Below are positions 23,287-33,181 of a stretch of 40,653 nucleotides of DNA, piece by piece; positions within the stretch are counted from its first letter, which is position 1; every line of letters starts with the position of its first letter. The stretch covers positions 1 through 40,653 of the forward strand of contig CANJHY010000019.1 in the NCBI GenBank assembly GCA_947474275.1, in the 5' to 3' direction. This DNA is from PALSA-1004 sp947474275. Lineage in GTDB: Bacteria > Pseudomonadota > Gammaproteobacteria > Burkholderiales > SG8-41. The translations under genes were made by a program, and so were the position numbers. A model generated the notes under the pieces. That model was not told the DNA's origin, did no database searches, and was given only the letters and a program-made list of their open reading frames with translations.

Positions 23287-24351
23287 ATGGAAGAATCTCC
23301 AAAAATTGCAACCGGCGAATCCGCCGCCAAGCCGGTGCTGGAGGGCGCGTCGCCCACCGCGCGTCCGCGCTACCTGCATCCGGTGGCGCTCGTGGCGGCG
23401 CTCGCGTTGGTGGTGCTGGCCTGGCAGTGGTACGACAGCCACCAGCAGATCAACACGCTGCAGCACGAACTGGCGCGGCGCCTGGCCGCTGCCGACGTCG
23501 AGAACAAGGAGAGCCGGGGCGTTGCGGAGCAGGTGCGCGAAACGACCCGCGAAGCCCAGGTCAAGCTGGGCGTGCTCGAGGCCAAGCTGCAGGAATCGCA
23601 GAACCAGCAGATCGCGCTCGAGGCGCTCTACCAGGAATTGTCGCGCAGCCGCGACGAGTCATTGCTGGCCGACGTCGAGCAGACCTTGCTGGTCGCCAGC
23701 CAGCAGTTACAGCTCGCGGGCAACGTAAGATCGGCGTTGATCGCGCTGCAGGCGGCGGATGCGCGGCTGGCACGGCTGGACCGGCCGCAGTTGGCCGGCC
23801 TGCGCAAGGTGATAGCGCGCGACGTCGAGCGCCTGAAGCTGGCTCCCTATGTAGATGTGATCGGCATCAGCGCGCGCATCGACAACCTGATGGGCACGAT
23901 AGACAGCCTGCCGCTGGCGCTCGAAGTGCGCCCGCAGGAACCGGCCGCCGCCAAAGGCGCCGCGGATGCGGACGCCAATGCCTGGATGCGCTTCACGCGC
24001 GAGTTGTGGCGCGACATGCGCGACCTCGTGCGCATCGAAAGAATGGACCGCCCCGACATTCCGCTGCTGACGCCGGGACAAACTTATTTTCTGCGCGAAA
24101 ACCTGAAGCTGCGCCTGCTCGGCGCGCGGCTGGCGCTGCTCGCCCACGATGAAAAAAGTTTCAAGGCCGACCTCAAGGCGGCGCACGACTGGCTGGCACG
24201 CTATTACGATGCGCGCGACAAAACCGTCGCCAATGCGGTAGCCGCGGTGCGCCAGTTGCACGACAGCCAGATCAGCATCGAGGTGCCGGATGTGGCCGCC
24301 AGCCTGGACGCCGTGCGCAATTACCGGCTGACGCGCGAACGCGCGCGCTAG
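23287..24351 (+). CDS. hemX: HemX-like membrane protein
   Basis: 354 residues. A short cytoplasmic tail is followed by one membrane helix at about residues 30-47 (H-P-V-A-L-V-A-A-L-A-L-V-V-L-A-W-Q-W-Y), then a long coiled-coil (residues 50-125, rich in E, Q, L, A). The C-terminal domain has H-D-E-K-S-F-K-A-D-L-K-A-A. This is the HemX family (often misnamed uroporphyrinogen methyltransferase). Its role in haem synthesis is not established; it is usually between hemD and hemY, as here. The ATG at 23287 lies 48 bases after hemD. Confidence 0.92.
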   Translation: MEESPKIATGESAAKPVLEGASPTARPRYLHPVALVAALALVVLAWQWYDSHQQINTLQHELARRLAAADVENKESRGVAEQVRETTREAQVKLGVLEAKLQESQNQQIALEALYQELSRSRDESLLADVEQTLLVASQQLQLAGNVRSALIALQAADARLARLDRPQLAGLRKVIARDVERLKLAPYVDVIGISARIDNLMGTIDSLPLALEVRPQEPAAAKGAADADANAWMRFTRELWRDMRDLVRIERMDRPDIPLLTPGQTYFLRENLKLRLLGARLALLAHDEKSFKADLKAAHDWLARYYDARDKTVANAVAAVRQLHDSQISIEVPDVAASLDAVRNYRLTRERAR

Positions 24352-24365
24352 GCGAGGGGCCGCCT

Positions 24366-25574
24366 GTGCGCTGGGTATTCTGGATTCTCGGACTGTTCGC
24401 GCTGGCGGTCGCCGTCGCGCTCGCACTGCGTTTCAATGCCGGCTACGCGCTTCTAGTGTGGCCGCCGTATCGCGCCGAGTTGTCGCTCAATCTGCTGGTC
24501 ATGTTATTGGGCGCTGCGTTCGTCGTCGGCTACCTGCTGCTGCGCTTCATCTTCGGCGCCGTCGGGTTGCCGGGCAAGGTGCGCGAATATCGCGAGCGCC
24601 GCCGCCGCGACAATGCACGCGCCACGCTGCTCACCGCGGTGAATGCGTTTTTCGCCGGCCGCTTCGGGCGCGCCGAAAAAGCCGCGGTGGTGGCGATGGA
24701 GTCGGCTGACACGTCGGCACTTGGCGCGGTGCTGGCCGCGCGCGCGGCGCACGAGTTGCGTCGTTACGACGAGCGCGACGCCTATCTCGCGCGCGCCGGA
24801 GAGATGGCATCCGGTGAACCGGTCGTGCGCATCATCGCGGCGGCCGACATGTTGCTCGACCAGCGGCGCTTCCAGGAAGCATTGATCGCCTTGCGGACCC
24901 TGCCCGACAAGCACACCGCGGCATTGCGCCTCGAACTGAAAGCGCAGCAGCAGGCCAAGAACTGGGACCAGGCGCTGCTGCTGATTGACCAGTTGGAGCG
25001 GCGCAGCGTATTCGATGCGACGCAGGCCAGCCATCTGCGACGGTATGCCCATGCCGAGAACCTGAAACGCAAGGCGCTCGACCAGCGCGCGCTCGAAGAG
25101 TGCTGGCAAAAAATTCCCTCCGCACTGAAACGCGACGCCAAAATCGCCGCCGCTGCCGCGCAATGTTATATGGCGCTGGGCGTCGTCGCGCAGGCGCTGC
25201 AGATCATCGAGCAGGCGCTGGCGATGGAATGGGACTCCGAACTGGCCGGAATTTACGCCGAATGCGAGGGCGGCGAAACGATACGGCAGATCGAGCGCGC
25301 CGAGCAGTGGTTGAAATCCAATCCGCGCGACGCGGTGCTGCTGCTGACCCTGGGCCGGCTGTGTGCGCGGCAGGAACTGTGGGGCAAAGCGCAGAGTTAT
25401 CTCGACGCGAGCATATCGGTCGAGCCCATGTATTCAGCGTACCTCGTGCTTGCGCAGTTGCATGACCGGCTCGGCAATGCTGACGCCGCGCGGCGGAATT
25501 ATCGCGAAAGCCTCGATCTCGCCGTCAATCAGTTGAAGCAGATGACCGGCGGGCGGCGCCGCATGTCTCTCTAA
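24366..25574 (+). CDS. hemY: HemY-family haem biosynthesis-associated TPR protein
   Basis: 402 residues from GTG 24366. Two N-terminal membrane helices (W-V-F-W-I-L-G-L-F-A-L-A-V-A-V and L-L-V-M-L-L-G-A-A-F-V-V-G-Y) carry the HemY N-domain, and the rest is a chain of TPR-like helix pairs (for example R-D-A-V-L-L-L-T-L-G-R-L-C-A-R-Q). This proteobacterial HemY is not the Bacillus HemY (protoporphyrinogen oxidase). It probably scaffolds haem enzymes at the inner membrane. It begins 14 bases after hemX and ends the operon; a family B repeat follows. Confidence 0.93.
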   Translation: MRWVFWILGLFALAVAVALALRFNAGYALLVWPPYRAELSLNLLVMLLGAAFVVGYLLLRFIFGAVGLPGKVREYRERRRRDNARATLLTAVNAFFAGRFGRAEKAAVVAMESADTSALGAVLAARAAHELRRYDERDAYLARAGEMASGEPVVRIIAAADMLLDQRRFQEALIALRTLPDKHTAALRLELKAQQQAKNWDQALLLIDQLERRSVFDATQASHLRRYAHAENLKRKALDQRALEECWQKIPSALKRDAKIAAAAAQCYMALGVVAQALQIIEQALAMEWDSELAGIYAECEGGETIRQIERAEQWLKSNPRDAVLLLTLGRLCARQELWGKAQSYLDASISVEPMYSAYLVLAQLHDRLGNADAARRNYRESLDLAVNQLKQMTGGRRRMSL

Positions 25575-25577
25575 AGC

Positions 25578-25780
25578 TGAACCGCAAAGAACGCGAAGGA
25601 CGCAAAGGGGGACCATAAGGTAAGAGCGTCCACAGCCAGGAAGGTTGCCGCGATTTGAAACGGATGCTTAAAACCGTTCAAAAAAATATTCCAAGGCGTT
25701 CGCAGTGCTCCTCTCTTCGCGTTTCGTATTTTCTGTGTATTTTTCTTTTCCTTCGCGTCCTTCGCGTCCTTCGCGGTTCA
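25578..25780. repeat. Interspersed inverted-repeat element, family B (CGCAAAGGA type)
   Basis: Left arm TGAACCGCAAAGAACGCGAAGG and on to 25610; right arm 25750-25780 is its near reverse complement, ending CCTTCGCGGTTCA. Arms of about 31 bases have three mismatches and are built of ACGC(A/G)AAGG units. The 203-bp element fills the space between hemY and the convergent reductase gene; it starts three bases after the hemY stop. A short open frame across it is not conserved-looking. Confidence 0.82.
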
Positions 25781-25812
25781 AGGTTTTGGATTGGCCCGAA
25801 AAGACCTCGAGA

Positions 25813-26832
25813 TCACCCTGTGGGTGCGGCCGGCGTGAAAGCGTCGGAGAAAAACTCTGCTTCGGGCAGGCCGCAGAGGGAAGTGAAATTGCGGTGCGCT
25901 GATTCGACCACCACCGGTGCGCCGCAGGCGTAGACCTGATAGCCGCTCATGTCAGGGAAATCCTGCATGACAACCTCGTGAACGAAGCCGCTGCGGCCTG
26001 CCCAGTGGTCGCTTGCCAGCGGCTCCGACAGCACCGGCACGTACTTGAAATCGGCGCGCGAGTCCGCCCATTGTTCGGGCAGTTCGTTCATATAGAGATC
26101 GGCACGCACGCGCGCGCCCCAATACAGCGTTATCGACCGCGGGTTATTGGAGTGCAGCGCGTGCTCGATGAGCGACTTGATGGGCGCGAAGCCGGTGCCG
26201 CTCGCCAGCAGGATGATGGGCTTGGTGCTGTCTTCGCGCAGGAAAAACGTGCCAAGCGGGCCTTCGAAGCGCAGGATGTCGCGCTCTTTCATTTTGGTGA
26301 ATACGTGCTGGCTGAACGGCCCGCCGTAATTGCGCAGGTGCAGCTGCAGGAATTCATCGTCATGCGGCGCGTTCGCCATCGACAGGCTGCGCCGCGAACC
26401 GTCTTTCATCAGGATATCGACGTATTGGCCGGCGAGAAACTGCAGCCGTTCGGATGCCGGCAGCTTGAGGTGCAACACCATGATGTCGCCCGCCACGCGT
26501 TCCATCTTCTGCACACGGCACGGCAACGTCCGTATCTGCAGGTCTTTGGCGGCGCTGACCTCGCGAATTTGAATCACGATGTCGCCGAGTGGTTTGGCCT
26601 GACAGAAGAGCGCCATGCCGAGACGTTTTTCGGCATCCGTCAGCGCGCTCTGCTGATATTTGCCGTAATCGACCTTGCCCGCGAGCACCGTGCCTTTGCA
26701 CGTGCCGCAGGCGCCGTTGCGGCAGCCGTACGAAATGACGTGGCCTTCGCGCAAGGCGGCGTCGAGTATCGTTTCATCGTCCTCGGCCGTGAAGACGTGA
26801 TTGGCGGGCTGGATGGTTACCTGATTGGACAT
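25813..26832 (-). CDS. CDP-6-deoxy-glucoseen reductase-like 2Fe-2S/FAD oxidoreductase
   Basis: 339 residues. The N-terminal plant-type ferredoxin domain has Cys37, Cys42, Cys45 and Cys77 (Y-G-C-R-N-G-A-C-G-T-C and A-L-F-C-Q). The FAD domain has R-R-S-L-S-M-A-N, and the NAD domain has G-T-G-F-A-P-I-K-S and Y-A-C-G-A-P. This architecture, with ferredoxin first, is that of phenol hydroxylase reductase and of the enzyme annotated in betaproteobacteria as CDP-6-deoxy-L-threo-D-glycero-4-hexulose-3-dehydrase reductase (AscD-like). No dideoxysugar genes are present, so the name is historical and the true partner is unknown. It is divergent from the epimerase gene with a 64-base gap. Family is firm; substrate is not. 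Confidence 0.88.
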   Translation of the reverse strand: MSNQVTIQPANHVFTAEDDETILDAALREGHVISYGCRNGACGTCKGTVLAGKVDYGKYQQSALTDAEKRLGMALFCQAKPLGDIVIQIREVSAAKDLQIRTLPCRVQKMERVAGDIMVLHLKLPASERLQFLAGQYVDILMKDGSRRSLSMANAPHDDEFLQLHLRNYGGPFSQHVFTKMKERDILRFEGPLGTFFLREDSTKPIILLASGTGFAPIKSLIEHALHSNNPRSITLYWGARVRADLYMNELPEQWADSRADFKYVPVLSEPLASDHWAGRSGFVHEVVMQDFPDMSGYQVYACGAPVVVESAHRNFTSLCGLPEAEFFSDAFTPAAPTG

Positions 26833-26896
26833 GACAAACCGTAAATATCGGCGGCGCGGGCGGCGCGCCGCTGTTTTAAGTTAGAATTTGCGCACT

Positions 26897-27784
26897 ATGC
26901 GACGTTTACTGATCATCGGTTGCGGCGACGTTGCTTTGCGCGCACTGCCGCAATTGCGCGAACGCTACCGCATTTACGGACTCACGCACGATGCCGGCCG
27001 CGCGCCGTTGCTGCGTAAGCAAGGGGTGCTGCCGATAGTAGGAGATCTCGATGATCCGGCAAGCCTCGGTGGATTGGCGGGCATTGCCCATGATGTTCTG
27101 CATAGCGCTCCGCCACCGCAGCAGGGCGCGCGCGACACGCGCACCGCGCATCTGATCGCCGCGCTGGCAAAGGCCAAAAGTCTACCACAGCAACTCGTCT
27201 ATATCAGCACCAGCGGTGTCTATGGCGACTGCGCGGGCGAGATCATCGACGAAACACGCCCGCTGCATCCGCAAACCGCGCGCGCGCGGCGCCGCGCCGA
27301 TGCCGAGCGGCAATTGCGGGAGTGGGGCAGGCGCAGCCGCGTACGCGTTTCCATCCTGCGTGCGCCGGGCATTTATTCCGCGCAACGGTTGCCGCTCGCG
27401 CGTTTGCAGGCCGGCACGCCGGCGCTCAACGCTGACGAAGACGGCTACAGCAATCATGTGCATGCCGAGGATTTGGCGCGCATGGTGGTCGCGGCGCTGC
27501 GTTTCGGCCACGCCGGGCGCATGTACAACGCGAGCGATGACAGCGTGCTCAAGATGGGCGACTATTTCGATCTGGTGGCCGATCATTGCGGTCTGCCGCG
27601 ACCGCCGCGCCTGTCGCGTGCCGAGGCCGGCGAGCGCATACCTTCCAACGTGCTGTCGTTCATGAACGAGTCGCGGCGGCTGTCGAACCAGCGCATGAAA
27701 AAAGAGCTGCGCTTCAAGCTGCGCTATCCGACGGTGCGCGACGGCATTGCCGCGATCGGGCCCGCGCGCGGTAGCGGGCAATGA
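26897..27784 (+). CDS. NAD-dependent epimerase/dehydratase (SDR family)
   Basis: 295 residues from ATG 26897. The Rossmann start L-L-I-I-G-C-G-D-V-A-L-R is a modified glycine motif, and S-T-S-G-V-Y-G-D-C carries the active-site tyrosine. N-H-V-H-A-E-D-L-A-R is the usual late block of extended SDRs. The reaction is not predictable from sequence; related genes are often annotated as nucleoside-diphosphate-sugar epimerases and are placed next to the reductase above in betaproteobacteria. Its stop overlaps the cutA start (ATGA), which implies translational coupling. Confidence 0.88.
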   Translation: MRRLLIIGCGDVALRALPQLRERYRIYGLTHDAGRAPLLRKQGVLPIVGDLDDPASLGGLAGIAHDVLHSAPPPQQGARDTRTAHLIAALAKAKSLPQQLVYISTSGVYGDCAGEIIDETRPLHPQTARARRRADAERQLREWGRRSRVRVSILRAPGIYSAQRLPLARLQAGTPALNADEDGYSNHVHAEDLARMVVAALRFGHAGRMYNASDDSVLKMGDYFDLVADHCGLPRPPRLSRAEAGERIPSNVLSFMNESRRLSNQRMKKELRFKLRYPTVRDGIAAIGPARGSGQ

Positions 27785-28107
27785 GCGCGATCATCGTGAT
27801 AACCAATGTGCCGGATCGTGAGGTTGCGCAGAAAATCGCGCATACGCTGGTCGAGCGCAGGCTCGCGGCGTGCGTCAATATACTCGCCGAATGTACTTCG
27901 GTTTACCGCTGGCAGGGCGCGGTCGAAACCGCCGGCGAAGTGCCGCTGCTGATCAAGACGCGCAGCGAAATCTATGCCGAGGTCGAAGCCGCGATCAAAA
28001 GCCTGCACCCCTACGAACTTCCGGAAATCGTCGCGGTCTCTGTAGGGCGCGGCTCGGGCGACTACCTCGAATGGCTGAACGCGTCGACCGTGACCGAGAT
28101 CGGCTGA
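27781..28107 (+). CDS. cutA: Divalent-cation tolerance protein CutA
   Basis: 108 residues, the normal size. Conserved A-A-C-V-N, Y-R-W-Q-G-A-V-E, K-T-R-S and H-P-Y-E-L-P-E-I-V-A-V are all present. CutA forms a ferredoxin-like trimer; it was linked to copper tolerance, but its exact role is unsettled. It overlaps the previous gene by four bases and is followed seven bases later by dsbD, an arrangement common in proteobacteria. Confidence 0.97.
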   Translation: MSAIIVITNVPDREVAQKIAHTLVERRLAACVNILAECTSVYRWQGAVETAGEVPLLIKTRSEIYAEVEAAIKSLHPYELPEIVAVSVGRGSGDYLEWLNASTVTEIG

Positions 28108-28114
28108 ACCCTCA

Positions 28115-29908
28115 ATGCTTAAACGACTGATTCCCCTGCTGCTGCTGTTGCTGTCGTGCGGCGCCGGCGCGTCCGAGCCGGAGTTGCTCGAGCCCGAGAA
28201 AGCATTTCGTTTTTCGGCCCGCCTGCTCGACGCCAGCCAGGTCGAAGTGCGCTATGAGATCGCGCCCGGTTATTACATGTACCGGGACAAATTCAAATTC
28301 GTTGCCAATTCACCGTCCATCACCGTGGACGCATCGCAGTTGCCGCCGGGCAAAATCAAGAAAGACGACTATTTCGGCGAAATGCAGACGTACCGGGGCG
28401 AGCAGCGCTTCGTGCTGCCGGTCAAAGGCCTGGTGGCGCCGGCAGCGGGGTTTACATTAAAGGCGGAATCGCAGGGTTGCGCCGATATCGGCGTGTGTTA
28501 CCCGCCGCTGGAGCAGACGGCGGCGCTGGTGCTCGCGTCGTTTACGCCGGCCGCCGCCGCGAGCGGGCAGACGCCGTTCCTGCCTGCCGCCCCGGGTGCG
28601 GGCGCGTCCAGCGCGCAGTCGGAAGATGCGCTGATCGCAGGATTGTTCAAAGGCGGATTCTGGGCGCTCATCGCGAGCTTCTTCGGCTTCGGCCTGCTGC
28701 TGGCGTTCACGCCATGCGTGTTTCCGATGATACCCATCCTGTCGGGCATCCTTGTGCCGCACGGTGAGCACCTCACGCATGCACGCGGGTTCGCGTTGTC
28801 GTTGGCCTATGTGCTTGGCATGGCGCTGACATACGCACTGGCCGGCGTGGCAGCAGGCCTGCTCGGTACCATGTTGTCCGCGGCTTTGCAAAATCCGTGG
28901 GTGCTGTCGGCCTTTGCGGCGGTTTTCGTGCTGCTTTCTCTATCGATGTTCGGCTATTACGAATTGCAATTGCCCAGCGCGTTGCAAAGCAGACTCACCG
29001 TGACGAGCAACAAACTGCACGGCGGCCACTTTGCCGGCGTATTCATCATGGGCGTGCTGTCGGCGCTGATTGTCGGGCCCTGCGTCGCGGCGCCGCTGGC
29101 CGGCGCCCTGCTCTATATCAGCCAGTCGGGTGACATGGTGCTGGGCGGCGCGGCGTTGTTCACGATGGCGCTGGGCATGGGCGTGCCGCTGCTCGTAGTC
29201 GGCGCCTCGGCCGGCACCTTGCTGCCGAAAACAGGGCCGTGGATGGAAACGGTGAAACGCTTTTTCGGCGTTTTGCTGCTGGGTGTCGCGATCTACCTGG
29301 TGTCGCCGCTGCTGCCGGTGATGGCGCACATGCTGGCGTGGGCGGTATTGTTGATCGTGTGCGCGATTTATCTGCACGCGCTCGACCCGCTGCCGCCGCA
29401 CGCTCCCGGCATTCGCAAACTGTTCAAAGGCGTGGGTGTGATTGCGCTGCTGGCGGGCGCGGCGTTGCTGATCGGCGCGCTGTCGGGAGGCCGCGATATT
29501 CTGCAGCCGCTCTCGGGGTTGCGTGGCGCCGCGGCTCAGGAGGAACGCGCGCCGGCGTTTCAGCGCGTCAACAGCCTGGCGCAACTCGATGACGCGATCC
29601 GCGCCGCCGCCGGCAAGCCGGTGATGCTCGATTTCTATGCTGACTGGTGCGTGTCGTGCAAGGAGATGGAGCGCTATACGTTTAGCGACGACGCGGTGCG
29701 TGCCAAGCTGGCCGGCATGGCTGCGCTGCAGGCCGACGTTACGCAGAACCTCGACGAGCACAAGGCGCTGCTCAAGCGCTTCAACCTGTTCGGCCCGCCG
29801 GGGATCGTGTTCTTCGATCGTCAGGGCAAAGAGATCAACGGTCTGCGCGTGGTTGGTTTCCAGCCCGCCGGCAAATTCGCGGCGACCCTCGACCTGGCCC
29901 TGCGATGA
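28115..29908 (+). CDS. dsbD: Thiol:disulfide interchange protein DsbD
   Basis: 597 residues. A signal peptide (residues 1-19) precedes the alpha domain with Cys122 and Cys128 (G-C-A-D-I-G-V-C). The membrane domain has eight hydrophobic helices with Cys201 (F-T-P-C-V-F-P) and Cys323 (G-P-C-V-A-A-P). The C-terminal thioredoxin domain has D-W-C-V-S-C (Cys512, Cys515). All six redox cysteines of the electron relay are present. DsbD carries reducing power from cytoplasmic thioredoxin across the inner membrane to periplasmic thiol proteins. It overlaps the following TlpA-type gene by four bases. Confidence 0.97.
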   Translation: MLKRLIPLLLLLLSCGAGASEPELLEPEKAFRFSARLLDASQVEVRYEIAPGYYMYRDKFKFVANSPSITVDASQLPPGKIKKDDYFGEMQTYRGEQRFVLPVKGLVAPAAGFTLKAESQGCADIGVCYPPLEQTAALVLASFTPAAAASGQTPFLPAAPGAGASSAQSEDALIAGLFKGGFWALIASFFGFGLLLAFTPCVFPMIPILSGILVPHGEHLTHARGFALSLAYVLGMALTYALAGVAAGLLGTMLSAALQNPWVLSAFAAVFVLLSLSMFGYYELQLPSALQSRLTVTSNKLHGGHFAGVFIMGVLSALIVGPCVAAPLAGALLYISQSGDMVLGGAALFTMALGMGVPLLVVGASAGTLLPKTGPWMETVKRFFGVLLLGVAIYLVSPLLPVMAHMLAWAVLLIVCAIYLHALDPLPPHAPGIRKLFKGVGVIALLAGAALLIGALSGGRDILQPLSGLRGAAAQEERAPAFQRVNSLAQLDDAIRAAAGKPVMLDFYADWCVSCKEMERYTFSDDAVRAKLAGMAALQADVTQNLDEHKALLKRFNLFGPPGIVFFDRQGKEINGLRVVGFQPAGKFAATLDLALR

Positions 29909-30438
29909 CCCGCGTGTGGCAGGTGCTGCTCGCCGCCGGCGTCGCGGTGGCGTTTGCGGCAGCGGGGGCGCTCTTCTATCAGTGGCGCACAAGCGACGCG
30001 CCGCCCGATCCGGCCGCCGCCGGCCGCATGGTGCTGGCCGCCAGCCTGATGGGCGTGGACGGCAAGTTGCAGCCCTTCGAGCAATGGCGCGGTAAGGTGC
30101 TAGTGGTCAATTTCTGGGCAACATGGTGCGCGCCGTGCCGCGAGGAGATCCCCGGTTTTATCCAGTTTCAGGAGCGTTTCCGTGCAGATGGCGTCCAGTT
30201 CGTGGGAGTTGCCATCGACCAAAAGGAGCGGGTCGCGCCATATGCGAAGGAAATGGGCATCAACTACCCCCTCGTGGTGGGCGGACTGGAAACCATGGAG
30301 TTCGCGCGCCAGCTAGGCAACCAGCGCAGCGTGCTGCCGTTTACCCTGGTGATCGACCGGTCGGGTAAGGTCGCCAGTGTCCAAGTCGGCATGTTAAGAC
30401 TGGAAAAGCTCGAATCCCTGCTAAAGCCTTTGTTGTAA
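29905..30438 (+). CDS. TlpA/ResA-type membrane-anchored thioredoxin
   Basis: 177 residues. One N-terminal helix (V-L-L-A-A-G-V-A-V-A-F-A-A-A-G-A) anchors a thioredoxin domain with F-W-A-T-W-C-A-P-C-R-E-E (active Cys75 and Cys78), V-A-I-D and V-L-P-F-T-L-V-I-D. This is the TlpA/ResA/DsbE-like group that reduces periplasmic targets such as apocytochromes or copper-site assembly factors. The overlap with dsbD suggests it receives electrons from DsbD. A 355-base gap follows before aroQ. Confidence 0.93.
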   Translation: MTRVWQVLLAAGVAVAFAAAGALFYQWRTSDAPPDPAAAGRMVLAASLMGVDGKLQPFEQWRGKVLVVNFWATWCAPCREEIPGFIQFQERFRADGVQFVGVAIDQKERVAPYAKEMGINYPLVVGGLETMEFARQLGNQRSVLPFTLVIDRSGKVASVQVGMLRLEKLESLLKPLL

Positions 30439-30793
30439 TCTGCGTTTGGATAGCAGTATCTTCGCCTAATTTCAGCTAAAGTGCCGTTAAAATACAGAAA
30501 TACGCCAATTGCACGCTACGAGCTGGCTTGGCGTCCCGCCTGTAAAGTGGTTTTCTTGCGGTATCGGCTTGGCCGGTGGCAGGCGGGCAGTGAGCAGGGC
30601 ATGGGGTGGCTTGCTGAGAGTCCTGACAGCGCCCCATCAGCTAGATCAAGAGCCTAAAATTGGACAAAGTGCGTCGATCTGCTGCAAAATAACCATAAGT
30701 TGCTATCCGGGAACGGATAGTCGGCAAAGCTGGAGCAGTCCGGCGCACTACTTCACCCCCCAATAACTGTCGCCGGGGAAGTCACGGCCCGTT
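30439..30793 (+). other. Non-coding gap upstream of aroQ with several hairpins; no gene seen
   Basis: No convincing open frame. CTATCCG-GGAA-CGGATAG (30703-30720) is a perfect seven-base stem with a GNRA tetraloop, followed by TCGGCAAAGC, which recalls the GACGCAAAGCC region after the tetraloop hairpin of cyclic-di-GMP-I riboswitches; the rest of that motif is not clear. ATGGGG and CCCCAT (about 30601-30638) enclose GCTG..CAGC. A weak promoter TTGGAC with CAAAAT 19 bases on (30660-30690) may drive aroQ-accBC. A long 5' leader is likely. Confidence 0.4.
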
Positions 30794-31246
30794 ATGCCCA
30801 CCTATAAACATATCCTCGTTCTGCATGGACCCAACCTGAATCTGCTCGGGGAGCGCGAACCTGCGCATTACGGAACGGTGACGCTCGTCGCGATCAATCA
30901 AAGGTTGGCCGACCGCGCGCGCCAGGCCGGCGTCCAGCTCGAGGCCTATCAAAGCAATGTCGAAGGCGAGCTCGTCAACCGCATTCAGCAGGCACAGCGT
31001 GACGGCGTCGATTTCATCATTGCCAATCCTGCCGCGTTCACGCATACCAGCGTCGCCATGCGCGACGCGCTGGCCGCCGTCAGGATCCCTTTTATCGAGG
31101 TGCATTTGTCCAACGTTTTCGCGCGCGAGGAGTTTCGTCACCACTCCTATTTCACCGATATCGCAGTCGGCATCATCAGCGGGCTGGGCGGCAAGGGATA
31201 TGAGCTTGCTCTCGACTACGCATTGCAACAGCCACCGGGAGGTTGA
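30794..31246 (+). CDS. aroQ: 3-dehydroquinate dehydratase, type II
   Basis: 150 residues. H-G-P-N-L-N-L-L-G-E-R-E-P-A-H-Y-G opens the protein and includes the catalytic Arg21 and Tyr26. Y-Q-S-N-V-E-G-E-L and N-P-A-A-F-T-H-T-S-V-A-M-R-D-A-L supply the substrate-binding loop and histidine, and E-V-H-L-S-N-V is near the end. The dodecameric enzyme removes water from 3-dehydroquinate in the shikimate pathway. It ends two bases before the accB ATG, and the aroQ-accB-accC order is widespread in proteobacteria. Confidence 0.97.
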   Translation: MPTYKHILVLHGPNLNLLGEREPAHYGTVTLVAINQRLADRARQAGVQLEAYQSNVEGELVNRIQQAQRDGVDFIIANPAAFTHTSVAMRDALAAVRIPFIEVHLSNVFAREEFRHHSYFTDIAVGIISGLGGKGYELALDYALQQPPGG

Positions 31247-31248
31247 AC

Positions 31249-31704
31249 ATGGACCTGCGCAAACTGAAAAAACTGATCGATCTCGTCGAGGAGTCCGGCA
31301 TCGCCGAACTGGAGATCACCGAGGGCGAGGAAAAGGTCCGCATCAGCCGCAACGTCACGACCAATGCGCCAGCCAGCGCGACCGTGACTTCGCTCGCGGC
31401 AGCGCCGGTTGCCGCAGCGCCCGTCGCCGCGGCGCCAGCGGGCGGCGAAGCGGTCGCACCGCAGGCCGAGGGGCATGTACTGAAATCGCCCATGGTTGGC
31501 ACTTACTATCGCGCGCCGACGCCTGGCGCCAAGGCGTTCGTCGAAGTCGGGCAGACAGTCAACGAAGGCGACACGGTGTGCATCATCGAAGCCATGAAGA
31601 TGCTGAACGAAATCGAGGCCGACCGCTCCGGCGTGATCAAGTCCATCCTGGTCGAGAACGGCCAGCCGGTCGAATACGGCCACGCGCTGATGGTGATTGG
31701 CTAG
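31249..31704 (+). CDS. accB: Biotin carboxyl carrier protein of acetyl-CoA carboxylase
   Basis: 151 residues from ATG 31249 with a strong Shine-Dalgarno (GGGAGG). The N-terminal dimer-forming helix is M-D-L-R-K-L-K-K-L-I-D-L-V-E-E-S. An alanine/proline-rich linker (residues 45-70) leads to the biotinyl domain with E-A-M-K-M (biotinylated Lys117). It carries carboxylated biotin between AccC and the AccAD transferase for malonyl-CoA formation. It is followed by accC after a 108-base gap that contains a family C repeat. Confidence 0.97.
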   Translation: MDLRKLKKLIDLVEESGIAELEITEGEEKVRISRNVTTNAPASATVTSLAAAPVAAAPVAAAPAGGEAVAPQAEGHVLKSPMVGTYYRAPTPGAKAFVEVGQTVNEGDTVCIIEAMKMLNEIEADRSGVIKSILVENGQPVEYGHALMVIG

Positions 31705-31708
31705 CGCC

Positions 31709-31805
31709 GGTGAGGCGTGAGGAGACAGGCGTGAAAGAAAACACGCCGATCGAGCGTCCTGCCCTTCGCTTTTTCACCTCCCACCTCACCCTTTGCCCCT
31801 CACGG
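31709..31805. repeat. Inverted-repeat element, family C (GTGAGGCGTGAGGAG type), accB-accC gap
   Basis: The left arm GGTGAGGCGTGAGGAGACAG starts four bases after the accB stop. The right arm (31771-31805) is a C/T-rich imperfect complement (TTCACCTCCCACCTCACC through CCCCTCACGG). The right arm ends seven bases before the accC ATG and leaves no Shine-Dalgarno. Confidence 0.72.
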
Positions 31806-31812
31806 TTCATCC

Positions 31813-33162
<1,350 letters not shown>

Positions 33163-33181
33163 GCCAGGAGCGCAAGATGGG

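Noticed and set aside
25655..25933. Open frames spanning the family B repeat
   Set aside because: They translate the repeat arms into low-complexity Arg/Phe/Ser strings and overlap the end of the reductase gene on the other strand.
30596..30660. Possible TPP riboswitch (GGGGTGGCTTGCTGAGAG)
   Set aside because: The 5' half recalls the THI box, but the required 3' part (CTGATCTGGATAATGCCAGC type) is absent, and aroQ-accBC are not thiamine genes.
30509..30766. 85-codon open frame in the gap before aroQ
   Set aside because: No ribosome-binding site, mixed cysteine/tryptophan-rich composition and overlap with strong hairpins; not supported as a gene.
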